DNA of 64,000 bases from Acinetobacter pittii (GTDB lineage Bacteria; Pseudomonadota; Gammaproteobacteria; Pseudomonadales; Moraxellaceae), in contig NZ_CP139286.1 in the NCBI RefSeq assembly GCF_034067285.1, forward strand, positions 3,162,001 to 3,226,000. The letters run 5' to 3'. Made by a program: the position numbers and the translations under genes. Positions 1 to 8,565 of this stretch are shown here, in pieces (position 1 is the stretch's first letter; each line of letters begins with the position of its first letter). The notes under the pieces were generated by a model. That model saw nothing but the letters and a program-made list of their open reading frames with translations. It was not told where the DNA came from and ran no database searches.

Positions 1-1221
1 CAAAATCTCTTGACGCTGTGTCACTTTTTTCTGCCACTGTTCAGCACGGCGGGTTCTATCAGCCACCTGACCCACTAGCTGTCCACATGCAGCATCAATA
101 TCATCACCACGTGTTTGACGAATCGTACACACAAATCCGGCATCAGACAAAGTTTTTTGGAACGAGATAATACGATTTCGGCTTGAGCGACCATATGGTG
201 CATGCGGGAATGGGTTAAATGGGATCAAGTTAATTTTACTTGGTAAATTTTTTAATAATTTAATCATTTGCTGTGCATGTTCAGGCTGATCATTTACGCC
301 CTCTAACATCACATATTCGATGGTCACATGTTTACGCGTACTTTCATTACCGTCTTTGGCAATATAGCGCTGACATGCTGCAATTAACTGAGCCAATGGA
401 TATTTTTTATTAATTGGCACAAGCTCATTACGTAACTCATCGTTTGGCGCATGCAAGGAAATTGCTAAAGCCACATCAATATCTTTCGCAAGCTGGTCAA
501 TTTTTGGCACAACACCTGACGTTGATAAAGTCACACGACGTTTTGACATGCCATAAGCAAAGTCATCAAGCATGATCTGCATTGAGCTTAATACGGCATC
601 ATAGTTGAGCAGTGGCTCACCCATACCCATCATCACGACATTGGTCACTGAACGCTCACGCTCGGCAACAGGCACTTCTTCCATATAAGAATAGTTTGCC
701 ATCCAGAGTTGCCCAATAATTTCATCTGGCGTTAAATCACGTTGGAAACCTTGTTTACCTGTCGAACAAAACGAGCAATCTAATGCGCAGCCCACTTGAG
801 AAGAAATACAAAGTGTTTTACGTAATCCAGTTTTATCTTCGGCAGGAATTAATACAGTTTCAACTAAAGAACCTGCACCCTCACCTACGCGAAACACCCA
901 CTTACGTGTACCATCTTTTGAATAATGACGGTGAACCACTTCAGGTGCTTTAATTTCACAAATCTGTTCAAGCTTTGCACGTAATTTACCTGAAATATTG
1001 GTCATTTCAGCAAAATCAGTGACAAAGTATTGATGTATCCATTTCATGACCTGTCCGGCACGAAACTTCTTCTCACCAATATCTTCAAAGAATTTTTCTA
1101 ACTCAGGACGAGACATGCCGAGCAAATTCACTTTATTTTCGGCAGCAGGGATTACCGGCGTGGACGAAGATTGCTGCTGTCCATCAAGATTTTCAGATGA
1201 AACGACCACTGCAGAACTCAT
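1..1221 (-). CDS. rlmN: RlmN, 23S rRNA (adenine-C2)-methyltransferase (dual-specificity), 3' end cut by window
   Basis: Radical-SAM enzyme that methylates C2 of A2503 in 23S rRNA and, in this family, A37 of some tRNAs. Reading leftward from the ATG at 1221, the frame stays open for 407 codons to the window edge, so the last few residues are missing. The radical-SAM cysteine triad CxxxCxxC is visible (GCALDCSFC) near residue 152, followed by the family motifs [11 protein letters not shown] and SLHAPND. The N-terminal 30 residues are Ser/Gln-rich and variable. It lies downstream of ndk on the same strand, but a hairpin separates the two, so it may have its own promoter. Identification is secure; the true C-terminus lies outside the window. 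Confidence 0.95.
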   Translation of the reverse strand, partial: MSSAVVVSSENLDGQQQSSSTPVIPAAENKVNLLGMSRPELEKFFEDIGEKKFRAGQVMKWIHQYFVTDFAEMTNISGKLRAKLEQICEIKAPEVVHRHYSKDGTRKWVFRVGEGAGSLVETVLIPAEDKTGLRKTLCISSQVGCALDCSFCSTGKQGFQRDLTPDEIIGQLWMANYSYMEEVPVAERERSVTNVVMMGMGEPLLNYDAVLSSMQIMLDDFAYGMSKRRVTLSTSGVVPKIDQLAKDIDVALAISLHAPNDELRNELVPINKKYPLAQLIAACQRYIAKDGNESTRKHVTIEYVMLEGVNDQPEHAQQMIKLLKNLPSKINLIPFNPFPHAPYGRSSRNRIISFQKTLSDAGFVCTIRQTRGDDIDAACGQLVGQVADRTRRAEQWQKKVTQRQEIL

Positions 1222-1297
1222 GTGTATTTACCTAAACCATGTCAAAAAACTGAAGATATTGTTCAAGAATCAAACAATATTCTCTTGAGAGAATAAA

Positions 1298-1332
1298 AAA
1301 ACCAGATAAGTAGTATACCACTTATCTGGTTT
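1298..1332 (-). terminator. Rho-independent terminator after ndk
   Basis: A 12-13 bp stem (AACCAGATAAGT pairing with ACTTATCTGGTT) with an 8-nt loop. On the minus strand it is followed by TTTTTTATTC, and it lies just after the ndk stop codon and before rlmN. Confidence 0.85.
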
Positions 1333-1344
1333 GAATGCTTTCGA

Positions 1345-1776
1345 TTAACGAGTGCGTGGGCAGATCTCGTTGTCAGCAAAGAAGTAAGCAATTTCACGCT
1401 CTGCAGAAGCAACTGAGTCAGAACCGTGAGCAGCATTTTCGTCGATGCTTACAGCGAAGTCAGCACGAATCGTACCAGGAGCAGCTTCTTTAGGGTTTGT
1501 AGCACCTAAGATTTCACGGTGTGCAAGAACTGCATTTTCGCCTTCAAGAACAGATACTACAACTGGACCAGAAGTCATGAATGCAACTAAGTCACCAAAG
1601 AAACCACGTTCTTTATGCTCAGCATAGAAACCTTCAGCATCAGCTTGAGAAAGGTGTTTCATTTTAGTCGCAACAATTTTTAAACCCGCTTTTTCAAAAC
1701 GAGCAAAAATATCACCGATGTGGTTTTTAGACACGGCATCAGGTTTTACGATAGACAAAGTACGTTCAATAGCCAT
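1345..1776 (-). CDS. ndk: Nucleoside diphosphate kinase
   Basis: Transfers the gamma-phosphate of ATP to other (d)NDPs through a phosphohistidine intermediate, balancing nucleotide pools in the cytosol. At 143 residues it has the normal bacterial length. It starts [15 protein letters not shown] and carries the active-site motif NAAHGSDS with the catalytic His at residue 117. The ATG at 1776 is preceded by an AAGGAG-type ribosome site (read on the minus strand). It sits between iscX and rlmN on the same strand and has its own terminator. Identification is unambiguous. Confidence 0.97.
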   Translation of the reverse strand: MAIERTLSIVKPDAVSKNHIGDIFARFEKAGLKIVATKMKHLSQADAEGFYAEHKERGFFGDLVAFMTSGPVVVSVLEGENAVLAHREILGATNPKEAAPGTIRADFAVSIDENAAHGSDSVASAEREIAYFFADNEICPRTR

Positions 1777-1889
1777 GAGTGGCTCCTTTATTTTAAAATT
1801 TAAACATTAAAAAATTTGCCGCATTATACCGATGTCATAGGCAATAATCAGCTTTGAATGTGTAAAAGTTGCGATTTTTTCTACTGTTT

Positions 1890-2090
1890 TTAGCGAACTT
1901 CGTCTATCCAGGCCATCTGAATGCCTTCTAGCAATCCTTCTGTCGATTTATTTGGGTCATCACTGAAGTCTGGTAATGCGCACACCCATGCATGTAAATC
2001 GGTAAAACGGATCCATTGCGGATCAACTTCTGGATGTGCTTCTGACAATTCAATGGCAATATCAATCGTATCTGTCCAACGTAAGCCCAT
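1890..2090 (-). CDS. iscX: IscX/YfhJ Fe-S assembly protein
   Basis: Small acidic protein of 66 residues that in E. coli binds IscS and iron and modulates Fe-S cluster assembly. The sequence opens MGLRWTDTIDIAIELSEAHP, contains RFTDLHAWVCALPDF and ends in an acidic helix (GIQMAWIDEVR). Both the length and the DPxxxRFTDLHxW core fit the family. In many proteobacteria iscX closes the isc operon after fdx. Here the upstream neighbour is a PAP2 phosphatase, and no other isc gene is in the window, so this copy is expressed apart from the isc cluster. There is no clear terminator before ndk, 113 bp downstream. Confidence 0.93.
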   Translation of the reverse strand: MGLRWTDTIDIAIELSEAHPEVDPQWIRFTDLHAWVCALPDFSDDPNKSTEGLLEGIQMAWIDEVR

Positions 2091-2189
2091 AGCGGCTCCT
2101 ATCTGTTTAATCTGCTAAATCACGAACTGTGTACTTTAGCAAATCCACAAACCTAATCGATAGCTTAAGCTGATAAAAATTACCGATGC

Positions 2190-2741
2190 CTATAAAGCGA
2201 TGTTCATTAATGGCGCTATAAAAATAATCATCGCAGCGACTGCTGCACCAATTAGGGCGCCTACGATTACATCACTTGGGTAATGAAGGCCCAGCACCAT
2301 CCGAGACAAAGCGACCAGCACCATAAATGGGAACATAGCTGCAAGCAAAACTGGCTGGATGTAACCCAACACAATCGTCACCATAACCGCATGAAGCGTA
2401 TGACCCGATGGAAAGCTAAAGTGATCAAGTGGTCTTTCACCGAGTACAATCACCTGATGCACCTGATAAGGACGCGGTCGCGTTGTTTTATGTTTTAAAA
2501 ATTTGTAGATTGCTGTTCCGACCGAACCACCTAATAACAAGTAGATGATTTGCAAGCTATAGGTGATGCCTTGCATTCCCCACACGATTGCCAGCATCAG
2601 ATACCAAAATGGACCATCACCAACACGACTGATAATTTTGAAAAAAAGGGCAACACGCTGTGAGTGAGAGAAATTATTAAGATATAAACAGCCTCTCAAA
2701 TCTAAATCGAGTATTTTTATTTTTGCATTCTTAAGTTTCAT
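2190..2741 (-). CDS. PAP2-family membrane lipid phosphatase
   Basis: Polytopic type-2 phosphatidic acid phosphatase of about 183 residues, likely acting on lipid phosphates (phosphatidate, phosphatidylglycerophosphate or undecaprenyl pyrophosphate) at the periplasmic membrane face. All three family motifs are present: K83-x6-R90-P91, PSGH at 111-114 and S146-R147-x5-H153-x3-D157, set between hydrophobic helices. I start at the ATG at 2741, which has AGGAGA seven bases upstream; an in-frame ATG at 2747 is too close to that site. It begins 24 bp after a GT4 glycosyltransferase ends, so the two are probably co-transcribed. The exact substrate cannot be told from sequence. Confidence 0.88.
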   Translation of the reverse strand: MKLKNAKIKILDLDLRGCLYLNNFSHSQRVALFFKIISRVGDGPFWYLMLAIVWGMQGITYSLQIIYLLLGGSVGTAIYKFLKHKTTRPRPYQVHQVIVLGERPLDHFSFPSGHTLHAVMVTIVLGYIQPVLLAAMFPFMVLVALSRMVLGLHYPSDVIVGALIGAAVAAMIIFIAPLMNIAL

Positions 2742-2765
2742 GGTCATTCTCCTATCTTAGGATAC

Positions 2766-4070
2766 TTAGGTGAAGTCCAACGAGGGCTCCTTCACTACCT
2801 GATAAAATGCCTGCTCCAATTGCTGAACCGGAAGTTGCCAACCGCTTTGCTGTACTTTATGACAGGCTTGTATGCCCATTTCTCTAAGTTGTTGTACTGA
2901 AGGAAGCTGATAAATTTGTTGTATAAAGTGGTTTATTTGTCCAAGTGGGCTTAACCAGCCATTCACACCATGGGCTAAATATTGATGTGCACATGCATAA
3001 TCATACGCGATAACTGGTAAACCGCTTGCCATCGCCTCTAAAACTACGTTACCAAACGTTTCAACTTGGCTCGCAAAAACGAATACATCTGCACTCGCGT
3101 AGGCGGCTGCCAAATCTTGCCCTCTCAGACTTCCAGTAAAGATAACATCCTTCGCTGCAGGTAGTGACTTTAACCGAGTAAAATCTGGACCATCTCCCAC
3201 AATAACTAATTTAGTTTTATGTGGCTGAATGTTTTGTAGGTTGGTATAACTTTCAATGAGCACTTGCACTTCTTTTTCGGGAGATAAGCGCCCCACGTAA
3301 AGCATAACGCGAGTATTCTCATCAGCATCCCATTGTTTTCGCAAATTTTCAGAGCGATGCTTCGGTGAAAATCTTGTTGAATCTACGCCACGCCCAACCA
3401 CAACCAGCGGGCAAGTAATACCAAAACCGCGTAATGCTTCTTGTGTATCTTTACTCGGCACACAGGTCACTTGCGTATTGTTATGAAACCAGCAAAGGTA
3501 TTTTTGAATTGGTTTGACTAAAAAAGCCAAATCGAAGAATCGGCTAAAATCTTGGAATGGGGAATGAAAGCCACTCGAAATTGGAATAGCTTTTGCTTTA
3601 GCAGCTTGCATGGCTGTTAAGCCTAACGGCCCTTCAGTCACAATGTGAACGACATCGGGCACAAATTTTTCAAAAGCTTTCGATACTTTTAAATATTGTG
3701 GCCAACCAAACTGTAAAGTCGGATATTTTGGAATCGCCTGCGACATCACCAGACACTCTTGCTCTGGCGTAAAGTCTTGGCATTTCGCTTTTTGCTCTGG
3801 GCGAATCAATAAAATCTTATGCCCCTGTTTCTGTAAACCTTGGCATAATTGCAATAATGAAAGTGCCACACCATTGATTTCAGGTGGCCAAGTTTCAGTA
3901 ACAATTGCAATTTTTAAACGTGGACGCACTAAATCATGCAATGAATGCGTATTAGATAGTTGCTTTTGTTTAAAAAAGAATTGGAAGCTTTCAGGAAGTT
4001 GCTGTTGTTTTAATAGTGCTGTCGCGTATGAACTTTGCATAGCGCCATCCATCAATGTATTTATTTTCAT
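2766..4070 (-). CDS. Glycosyltransferase family 4 (GT-B), mannosyltransferase-like
   Basis: A 434-residue retaining GT-B glycosyltransferase of the GT4/MgtA-like type that transfers a sugar from a nucleotide donor, perhaps onto a lipid. The N-terminal domain starts near residue 52 with IAIVTETWPPEINGVALSL, the usual acceptor-side signature. The C-terminal donor domain shows YVGRLSPEKE (258-267), VGDGPD (291-296) and the E-x7-E motif ETFGNVVLEAMASG (E337/E345). About 45 residues precede the first strand, so the start could be later than the ATG at 4070, whose ribosome site is weak. The PAP2 gene directly downstream suggests a shared envelope-lipid role, but the acceptor is unknown. Confidence 0.85.
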   Translation of the reverse strand: MKINTLMDGAMQSSYATALLKQQQLPESFQFFFKQKQLSNTHSLHDLVRPRLKIAIVTETWPPEINGVALSLLQLCQGLQKQGHKILLIRPEQKAKCQDFTPEQECLVMSQAIPKYPTLQFGWPQYLKVSKAFEKFVPDVVHIVTEGPLGLTAMQAAKAKAIPISSGFHSPFQDFSRFFDLAFLVKPIQKYLCWFHNNTQVTCVPSKDTQEALRGFGITCPLVVVGRGVDSTRFSPKHRSENLRKQWDADENTRVMLYVGRLSPEKEVQVLIESYTNLQNIQPHKTKLVIVGDGPDFTRLKSLPAAKDVIFTGSLRGQDLAAAYASADVFVFASQVETFGNVVLEAMASGLPVIAYDYACAHQYLAHGVNGWLSPLGQINHFIQQIYQLPSVQQLREMGIQACHKVQQSGWQLPVQQLEQAFYQVVKEPSLDFT

Positions 4071-4140
4071 GCTTAAAGATTAAGCAGTTTTTTTGACAAT
4101 TTGATGATAAATGCATGACAGTTTACTGACATGAAAAATA

Positions 4141-4171
4141 AAAAAAGCACACTGATAACAGCATGCTTTTC
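4141..4171 (-). terminator. Terminator after prc
   Basis: The stem AAAAGCA/TGCTTTT encloses a 14-nt loop and is followed on the minus strand by TTTTTTATTTT. It lies between the prc stop codon and the glycosyltransferase gene. Confidence 0.7.
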
Positions 4172-4190
4172 TCTTAAGACCTAGTAATAT

Positions 4191-6374
4191 TTAGCGATTT
4201 TGCAATTTTGCATAATCCATAAGTACATTTGCGGCTTCAGTCACAAAAGTTTCTTCTTCTGGTAATGCAGGACGTTGTGATGCTTTCATTTTAGCGCGAG
4301 ATTCAGCTAGAGCATCCAATGAAGCTTGATAGCTTTCCCAATTTGCAAAAGGCTTTTGACCAGTTGCAGCACGGCGTTCATTTTCTGCATCTAAAGTTTG
4401 TTTTTCTAAACCAAGTAATTCAGCACGGCGCTTATCAATATCAAGTACCACTTGTTTTTGCTCACTTGTTACCTTAGCAATCGCAGTACGCTTATTTAGA
4501 TATTTAAACTGAGCATCATTACCAACACGTTGTTCAGAGAATTGAGACAACTTTGTCACATAAGGCTGAACAGAACCTTCACGCTTAAATGGTGCAGTAG
4601 GAATTGTGTCCCACTTCAACGCATTCTTCGATTTACGTTCACCAAACTCTTCGTTATAGATATCGACGAGTTTAATGTCTGGCACTACACCTTTATTTTG
4701 TGTACTACCACCCGTAATACGATAGAACTTACGCTGAGTTAAAGTCGCTTGACCGTATGCAAGAGTATCAAGTTGTACCTGAGCTGTACCCTTACCAGTT
4801 GTTGTACTACCAATAATAATACCGCGCTCATAGTCTTGAATGGCAGCAGAGTAAATCTCACTTGCTGAAGCCGACGCCAAGTTCACCAATACAGCGAGTG
4901 GACCTGTATAAATTTGTTGGCCGCCATCATTGTCTTCAAAAACACTTACGTTGCCATTACCATCACGAATTTGTACAACCGGACCAGACTTAATCACCTG
5001 CCCCAACATGCGTGCAACTTCTTCTAATGAACCACCTGGGTCATTACGTAAATCAATAATAATCCCTTCTACTTTCTTCGCTTTTAGTGCTTCGAAAGCA
5101 TTTGCAGTATCTTCAGAAACTGAACGGTATTGTTGACCTGCACGACGTGAACGGTAGTCAAAATAGAATGATGGAATTTCAATTACACCCAACACATGCT
5201 TTTTACCATCACGTGTTACTTCAACTGTGCGTGAACGAACGCCAGCATCTTCTTCTTGAATCACATCACGCACTAAAGTCACATTACGTGCTTGACTCAT
5301 TGATGCACCGGCACCAAGAAGTTTTAATGTGACTTTTGTTCCGCGTTTACCACGAATGAGTCCAACAATTTCAGAACTTGTCCAACCAATCACATCAACC
5401 ATTTTCTCGCCCTCTTGAGCGACGCCAATGATTCGATCTCCTGATTTCACTTGACCAGACTTACTTGCAGGACCACCCTCTACAATAGTTTCAATCTTGG
5501 TGTAATCTTCGTTGCCGCGTTCTGGACGAATCGACACACCAATACCTTCGAGTTGTAAGGTGGTTTGGCGATTTAGTTCGATCGCATCAATTGGCGGATA
5601 ATAGTTACTATGCGGATCATAGGTCGCCAACATTGCATTTAATGTTTTGTCCAAGACGTCATCGCTTTTCACACGACTAATTCTTTCAAGCTGACGTGTA
5701 TAACGTTTAGTTAACGTTTGAGCTGGCGTTAAATCTTCTGGGCCAGTTAAGTCCTGACCGTTAGCAAGTGAAGGATTTTCTTTAAGCGCTTTTTGTTTCG
5801 CCTGCTCTTCTTCACGGCTAATGGTTAAGTTAATTAACTGTGAAACCAACATTTTACGCCAATGATTTTGTTGCTCAGCTGTCGTTTTAAAATACGGTGC
5901 TTTTTCACGATCAACTTCAATATAACTATTTGGCTGTTTTAAATTTTGCTGTTGTTTCAATTCAGCTAGCATGAACTCATAAAACTGTTTTAAGCGTTCA
6001 CGATATTGCTGATGAATTGCAAACGGTCCAGTTAAATTCCCCGCTTTTAATGAAGCACCAAAATTTGAACCATAGAGTTTTTTATAATTTTGAACTTCAG
6101 CGTCTAAAAATAGTGAGTGATCTGGATCAAGACTATCTAAATACATATCGAGAATACGATTTGATGTCGTCGCATCCAGACGCATATTTAAATAATGTTG
6201 GCGATCAACTAAAGTTGCCAGCTGGCGAGCTACCAAAGCTTGTTCTTGCGTTGGCTGGATTGATTGAGAAACCGCAGCAGTATTGGTTGCTGCTCTCGCT
6301 TCATTCATCGTATGAGAGAAGAATAAACCGCCAGTCGCGATCGCTACTGCACAAGCTATAGTTTGAAGTTTCAT
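4191..6374 (-). CDS. prc: Carboxy-terminal processing (tail-specific) protease Prc
   Basis: Periplasmic S41 protease that trims or degrades proteins from the C-terminus, including lipoproteins and murein-related substrates in relatives. The 727 residues begin with a signal peptide (cut near residue 28, ARA-AT). A long N-terminal helical domain follows, then a PDZ domain (about 273-360) with LEGIGVSI, and the S41 catalytic core. The Ser-Lys dyad is visible as S503 in SASASEIYSAA and K528 in TTTGKGTAQ, matching the E. coli spacing of 25. The C-terminal DUF3340-like region is intact, so this is the long Prc form rather than short CtpA. It is divergent from nagZ. Confidence 0.95.
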   Translation of the reverse strand: MKLQTIACAVAIATGGLFFSHTMNEARAATNTAAVSQSIQPTQEQALVARQLATLVDRQHYLNMRLDATTSNRILDMYLDSLDPDHSLFLDAEVQNYKKLYGSNFGASLKAGNLTGPFAIHQQYRERLKQFYEFMLAELKQQQNLKQPNSYIEVDREKAPYFKTTAEQQNHWRKMLVSQLINLTISREEEQAKQKALKENPSLANGQDLTGPEDLTPAQTLTKRYTRQLERISRVKSDDVLDKTLNAMLATYDPHSNYYPPIDAIELNRQTTLQLEGIGVSIRPERGNEDYTKIETIVEGGPASKSGQVKSGDRIIGVAQEGEKMVDVIGWTSSEIVGLIRGKRGTKVTLKLLGAGASMSQARNVTLVRDVIQEEDAGVRSRTVEVTRDGKKHVLGVIEIPSFYFDYRSRRAGQQYRSVSEDTANAFEALKAKKVEGIIIDLRNDPGGSLEEVARMLGQVIKSGPVVQIRDGNGNVSVFEDNDGGQQIYTGPLAVLVNLASASASEIYSAAIQDYERGIIIGSTTTGKGTAQVQLDTLAYGQATLTQRKFYRITGGSTQNKGVVPDIKLVDIYNEEFGERKSKNALKWDTIPTAPFKREGSVQPYVTKLSQFSEQRVGNDAQFKYLNKRTAIAKVTSEQKQVVLDIDKRRAELLGLEKQTLDAENERRAATGQKPFANWESYQASLDALAESRAKMKASQRPALPEEETFVTEAANVLMDYAKLQNR

Positions 6375-6566
6375 AAATTTTTAATACTTCCTTGGGTGTT
6401 CCTATCTTACACGCTCTGTTTTCGATATGAACTAAGCAGATTCAAAATCTTAACCAACTAAATTGTTTATACCGTGTAGTTTTATCATATTCTGTACTGA
6501 CAAAATGTAGCAAAACATTGCAAAATTCGCTTATTGTTTTTCAATCAAAATTCAAATGGAACCAAT

Positions 6567-7586
6567 ATGATTGGCGCATTGATGCTGGATATCGCCGGCA
6601 CAGAACTTACTCAAGAAGATATTGAACTATTACGCGCTCCGCAAGTCGGTGGCATGATTTTATTTGCACGAAATATTGAATCTCCACAACAAGTGCGTGC
6701 TTTAACCGACCATATGCGTCAAATTCGTCCCGATATTTTGATTGCTGTCGACCAAGAAGGTGGTCGAGTTCAGCGCCTAAAATCAGGTTTCACTCTATTA
6801 CCAGCTATGGGCCGTTTCGGAGAGTTGTATTTAACCCAACCTCAAAAAGCACTTGAGCTGGCTGAAAAATGTGGCTGGCTCATGGCAACCGAAGTACTTG
6901 CTGTCGGTATCGATTTTAGTTTTGCACCCGTTTTAGATCTTAATGCAATTAGTGACGTGATTGGCGACCGTGGTTTCTCTAAAAATATTGAGGATATCGC
7001 ACCACTTGCTGGCGCGTTTATGCAAGGCATGAAAAAAGCTGGAATGGCAAACACGGGCAAACACTTCCCAGGCCACGGTTCTGTAAAAGCTGACTCTCAT
7101 GTAGCAGCTGCAATCGACAGCCGTAGCTATGATGAAATTTATAACCATGATATGCAAAGCTTCATTAAGCTTATGCCTCAGCTTGATGCGCTCATGCCAG
7201 CACATGTGATTTATGATCAAGTTGACCCAAATCCGGCAGGTTTTTCCCCTTTCTGGATTCAAGAAGTTCTCCGTAATCGCTTGAAGTTTAATGGCGTACT
7301 TTTCTCTGATGACTTAAGCATGCAGGCTGCTTGCGTAGCAGGCGGTGCAGATGCACGTATTCAAGCCGCTCTAGCAGCTGGTTGTGATATGGGACTCGTG
7401 TGTAATGACCGAAGTGCAGCCTGCACAGCACTTGAAGGTATTACAGATTTAGAGCTACCAAACCAAGAACGTTTAGAACGCATGCGTGGAAAAATTCCAC
7501 AAATTCAGATTGGTGAAACTTTATCGCTTGGAAATGAGTGGCAAGCTGTCAAAACCGCCATTGAAGAGTTTAAGAATTCGATCTAA
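6567..7586 (+). CDS. nagZ: Beta-N-acetylhexosaminidase NagZ
   Basis: Cytosolic GH3 enzyme that removes GlcNAc from anhydro-muropeptides during peptidoglycan recycling. I use the ATG at 6567 (339 residues), since MIGALMLDIAGTEL aligns with the family N-terminus and a GGA element lies upstream; an in-frame TTG at 6534 adds eleven atypical residues. Visible motifs are AVDQEGGRVQR (60-70), the catalytic loop KHFPGHGSVKADSH (165-178) with the general acid/base Asp-His, and FSDDLSM (246-252) with the nucleophilic Asp. An 80-bp gap holding a stem-loop separates it from a methyltransferase gene. In many Gram-negatives this enzyme influences AmpC induction. Confidence 0.95.
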   Translation: MIGALMLDIAGTELTQEDIELLRAPQVGGMILFARNIESPQQVRALTDHMRQIRPDILIAVDQEGGRVQRLKSGFTLLPAMGRFGELYLTQPQKALELAEKCGWLMATEVLAVGIDFSFAPVLDLNAISDVIGDRGFSKNIEDIAPLAGAFMQGMKKAGMANTGKHFPGHGSVKADSHVAAAIDSRSYDEIYNHDMQSFIKLMPQLDALMPAHVIYDQVDPNPAGFSPFWIQEVLRNRLKFNGVLFSDDLSMQAACVAGGADARIQAALAAGCDMGLVCNDRSAACTALEGITDLELPNQERLERMRGKIPQIQIGETLSLGNEWQAVKTAIEEFKNSI

Positions 7587-7603
7587 ATTGAGTCAAACCT
7601 ATA

Positions 7604-7633
7604 TTTGACTGATGGTCTCGATCATCAGTCAAA
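7604..7633 (+). other. Strong stem-loop between nagZ and the methyltransferase gene
   Basis: An 11-bp perfect stem (TTTGACTGATG / CATCAGTCAAA) with an 8-nt loop. No T tract follows on the plus strand, so it is not a typical terminator. It could be an mRNA-stabilising hairpin or an operator for the downstream gene. Confidence 0.55.
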
Positions 7634-7666
7634 CCACACAAAAACAATAAATCGAGTTCAGGACGA

Positions 7667-8509
7667 ATGACACAACAACTTTCAAAACACCGCCACATCT
7701 CTTTTACTGCCCACTATACGGGGTATATCTGGTATCAAATGGGGATTTCTCATGAAGCACTTGCCACAACCAAAGGTAAATCACTAGCGTATTTGGTTCA
7801 TCCAATAGAATCTTGGGCTGAGAAATATGTCGGCGGTAGCATGCGTACGACACTCAAACAACGCCACACCATGCTTGATCATCACTTAGAACAACTCATT
7901 CAAGAAAATCCTGATCTACAAGTTTTAGAAATAGCATGTGGGTTATCGCCACGTGGCTGGTGGTTTAGACAGCATTACCCTTCGATTACCTATCGAGAGC
8001 TTGATTTACCCGATATGGCACAAACCAAACAAAATGCATTACAGCAAATTGAAAAAAATGCACCTGAAGTTTTATCAGTTGATTTATTTACAGAAGCTTT
8101 TGCACAAGCATTTGAAGTATTTGACCCAAACCGCCCTCTGGTGGTAATTAGTGAAGGCCTGATTAACTATTTTGATAAAGATTTATTAAAACAACTGATT
8201 CAATCAATTGCGCACTATGGTTCGTCTTTTAAAAAGTTTCATTATTTAACTGACCTATACCCTGAACCAGTTAAAAACAAACTTGCGAGCATTATCTGGA
8301 ACAGCAGTAAGTTACTTAAACTCATGTCTAGAAGCTCTTTTAGCTTTCATTTTAAAAGCCCACAAGAGGTTAAGGACTTTTTTAAAGACACGGAGTTTCA
8401 ACAGGTGAATGTGAAACAACCACAAATTTTCTTTGGACAAATTTCCTCTGATGCTCATGAGCAACATTTGGGTGATTTGGTCTGGACTATTCACGCGCAA
8501 ATAAAATAA
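7667..8509 (+). CDS. Class I SAM-dependent methyltransferase, LCM/TcmP-like
   Basis: A 280-residue methyltransferase of the leucine-carboxyl-methyltransferase / polyketide O-methyltransferase type. The SAM-binding motif I appears as VLEIACGLSPRGW (86-98), and a second motif is YRELDLPDM (109-117), characteristic of the LCM superfamily, which places the acidic ribose-binding residue there. ISEGLINYF later in the protein is the family motif IV region. The ATG at 7667 follows AGGACGA. It lies after nagZ on the same strand and converges on the hydrolase gene. The substrate is unknown, and I assign no pathway. Confidence 0.82.
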   Translation: MTQQLSKHRHISFTAHYTGYIWYQMGISHEALATTKGKSLAYLVHPIESWAEKYVGGSMRTTLKQRHTMLDHHLEQLIQENPDLQVLEIACGLSPRGWWFRQHYPSITYRELDLPDMAQTKQNALQQIEKNAPEVLSVDLFTEAFAQAFEVFDPNRPLVVISEGLINYFDKDLLKQLIQSIAHYGSSFKKFHYLTDLYPEPVKNKLASIIWNSSKLLKLMSRSSFSFHFKSPQEVKDFFKDTEFQQVNVKQPQIFFGQISSDAHEQHLGDLVWTIHAQIK

Positions 8510-8515
8510 TAAATA

Positions 8516-8552
8516 TAAAAAATGGAAGCTCGACGTAAACGAGCTTCCATCT
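8516..8552 (-). terminator. Terminator between convergent methyltransferase and hydrolase genes
   Basis: A perfect 11-bp stem (ATGGAAGCTCG / CGAGCTTCCAT) with a 7-nt loop. The minus-strand side is followed by TTTTTATATTT, so it mainly serves the hydrolase gene and may block read-through in both directions. Confidence 0.75.
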
Positions 8553-8565
8553 ATAACTATCATGA

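Noticed and set aside
6017..6361. 114-codon plus-strand ORF inside the N-terminal part of prc.
   Set aside because: It overlaps the conserved Prc N-terminus on the opposite strand and has no recognisable domain.
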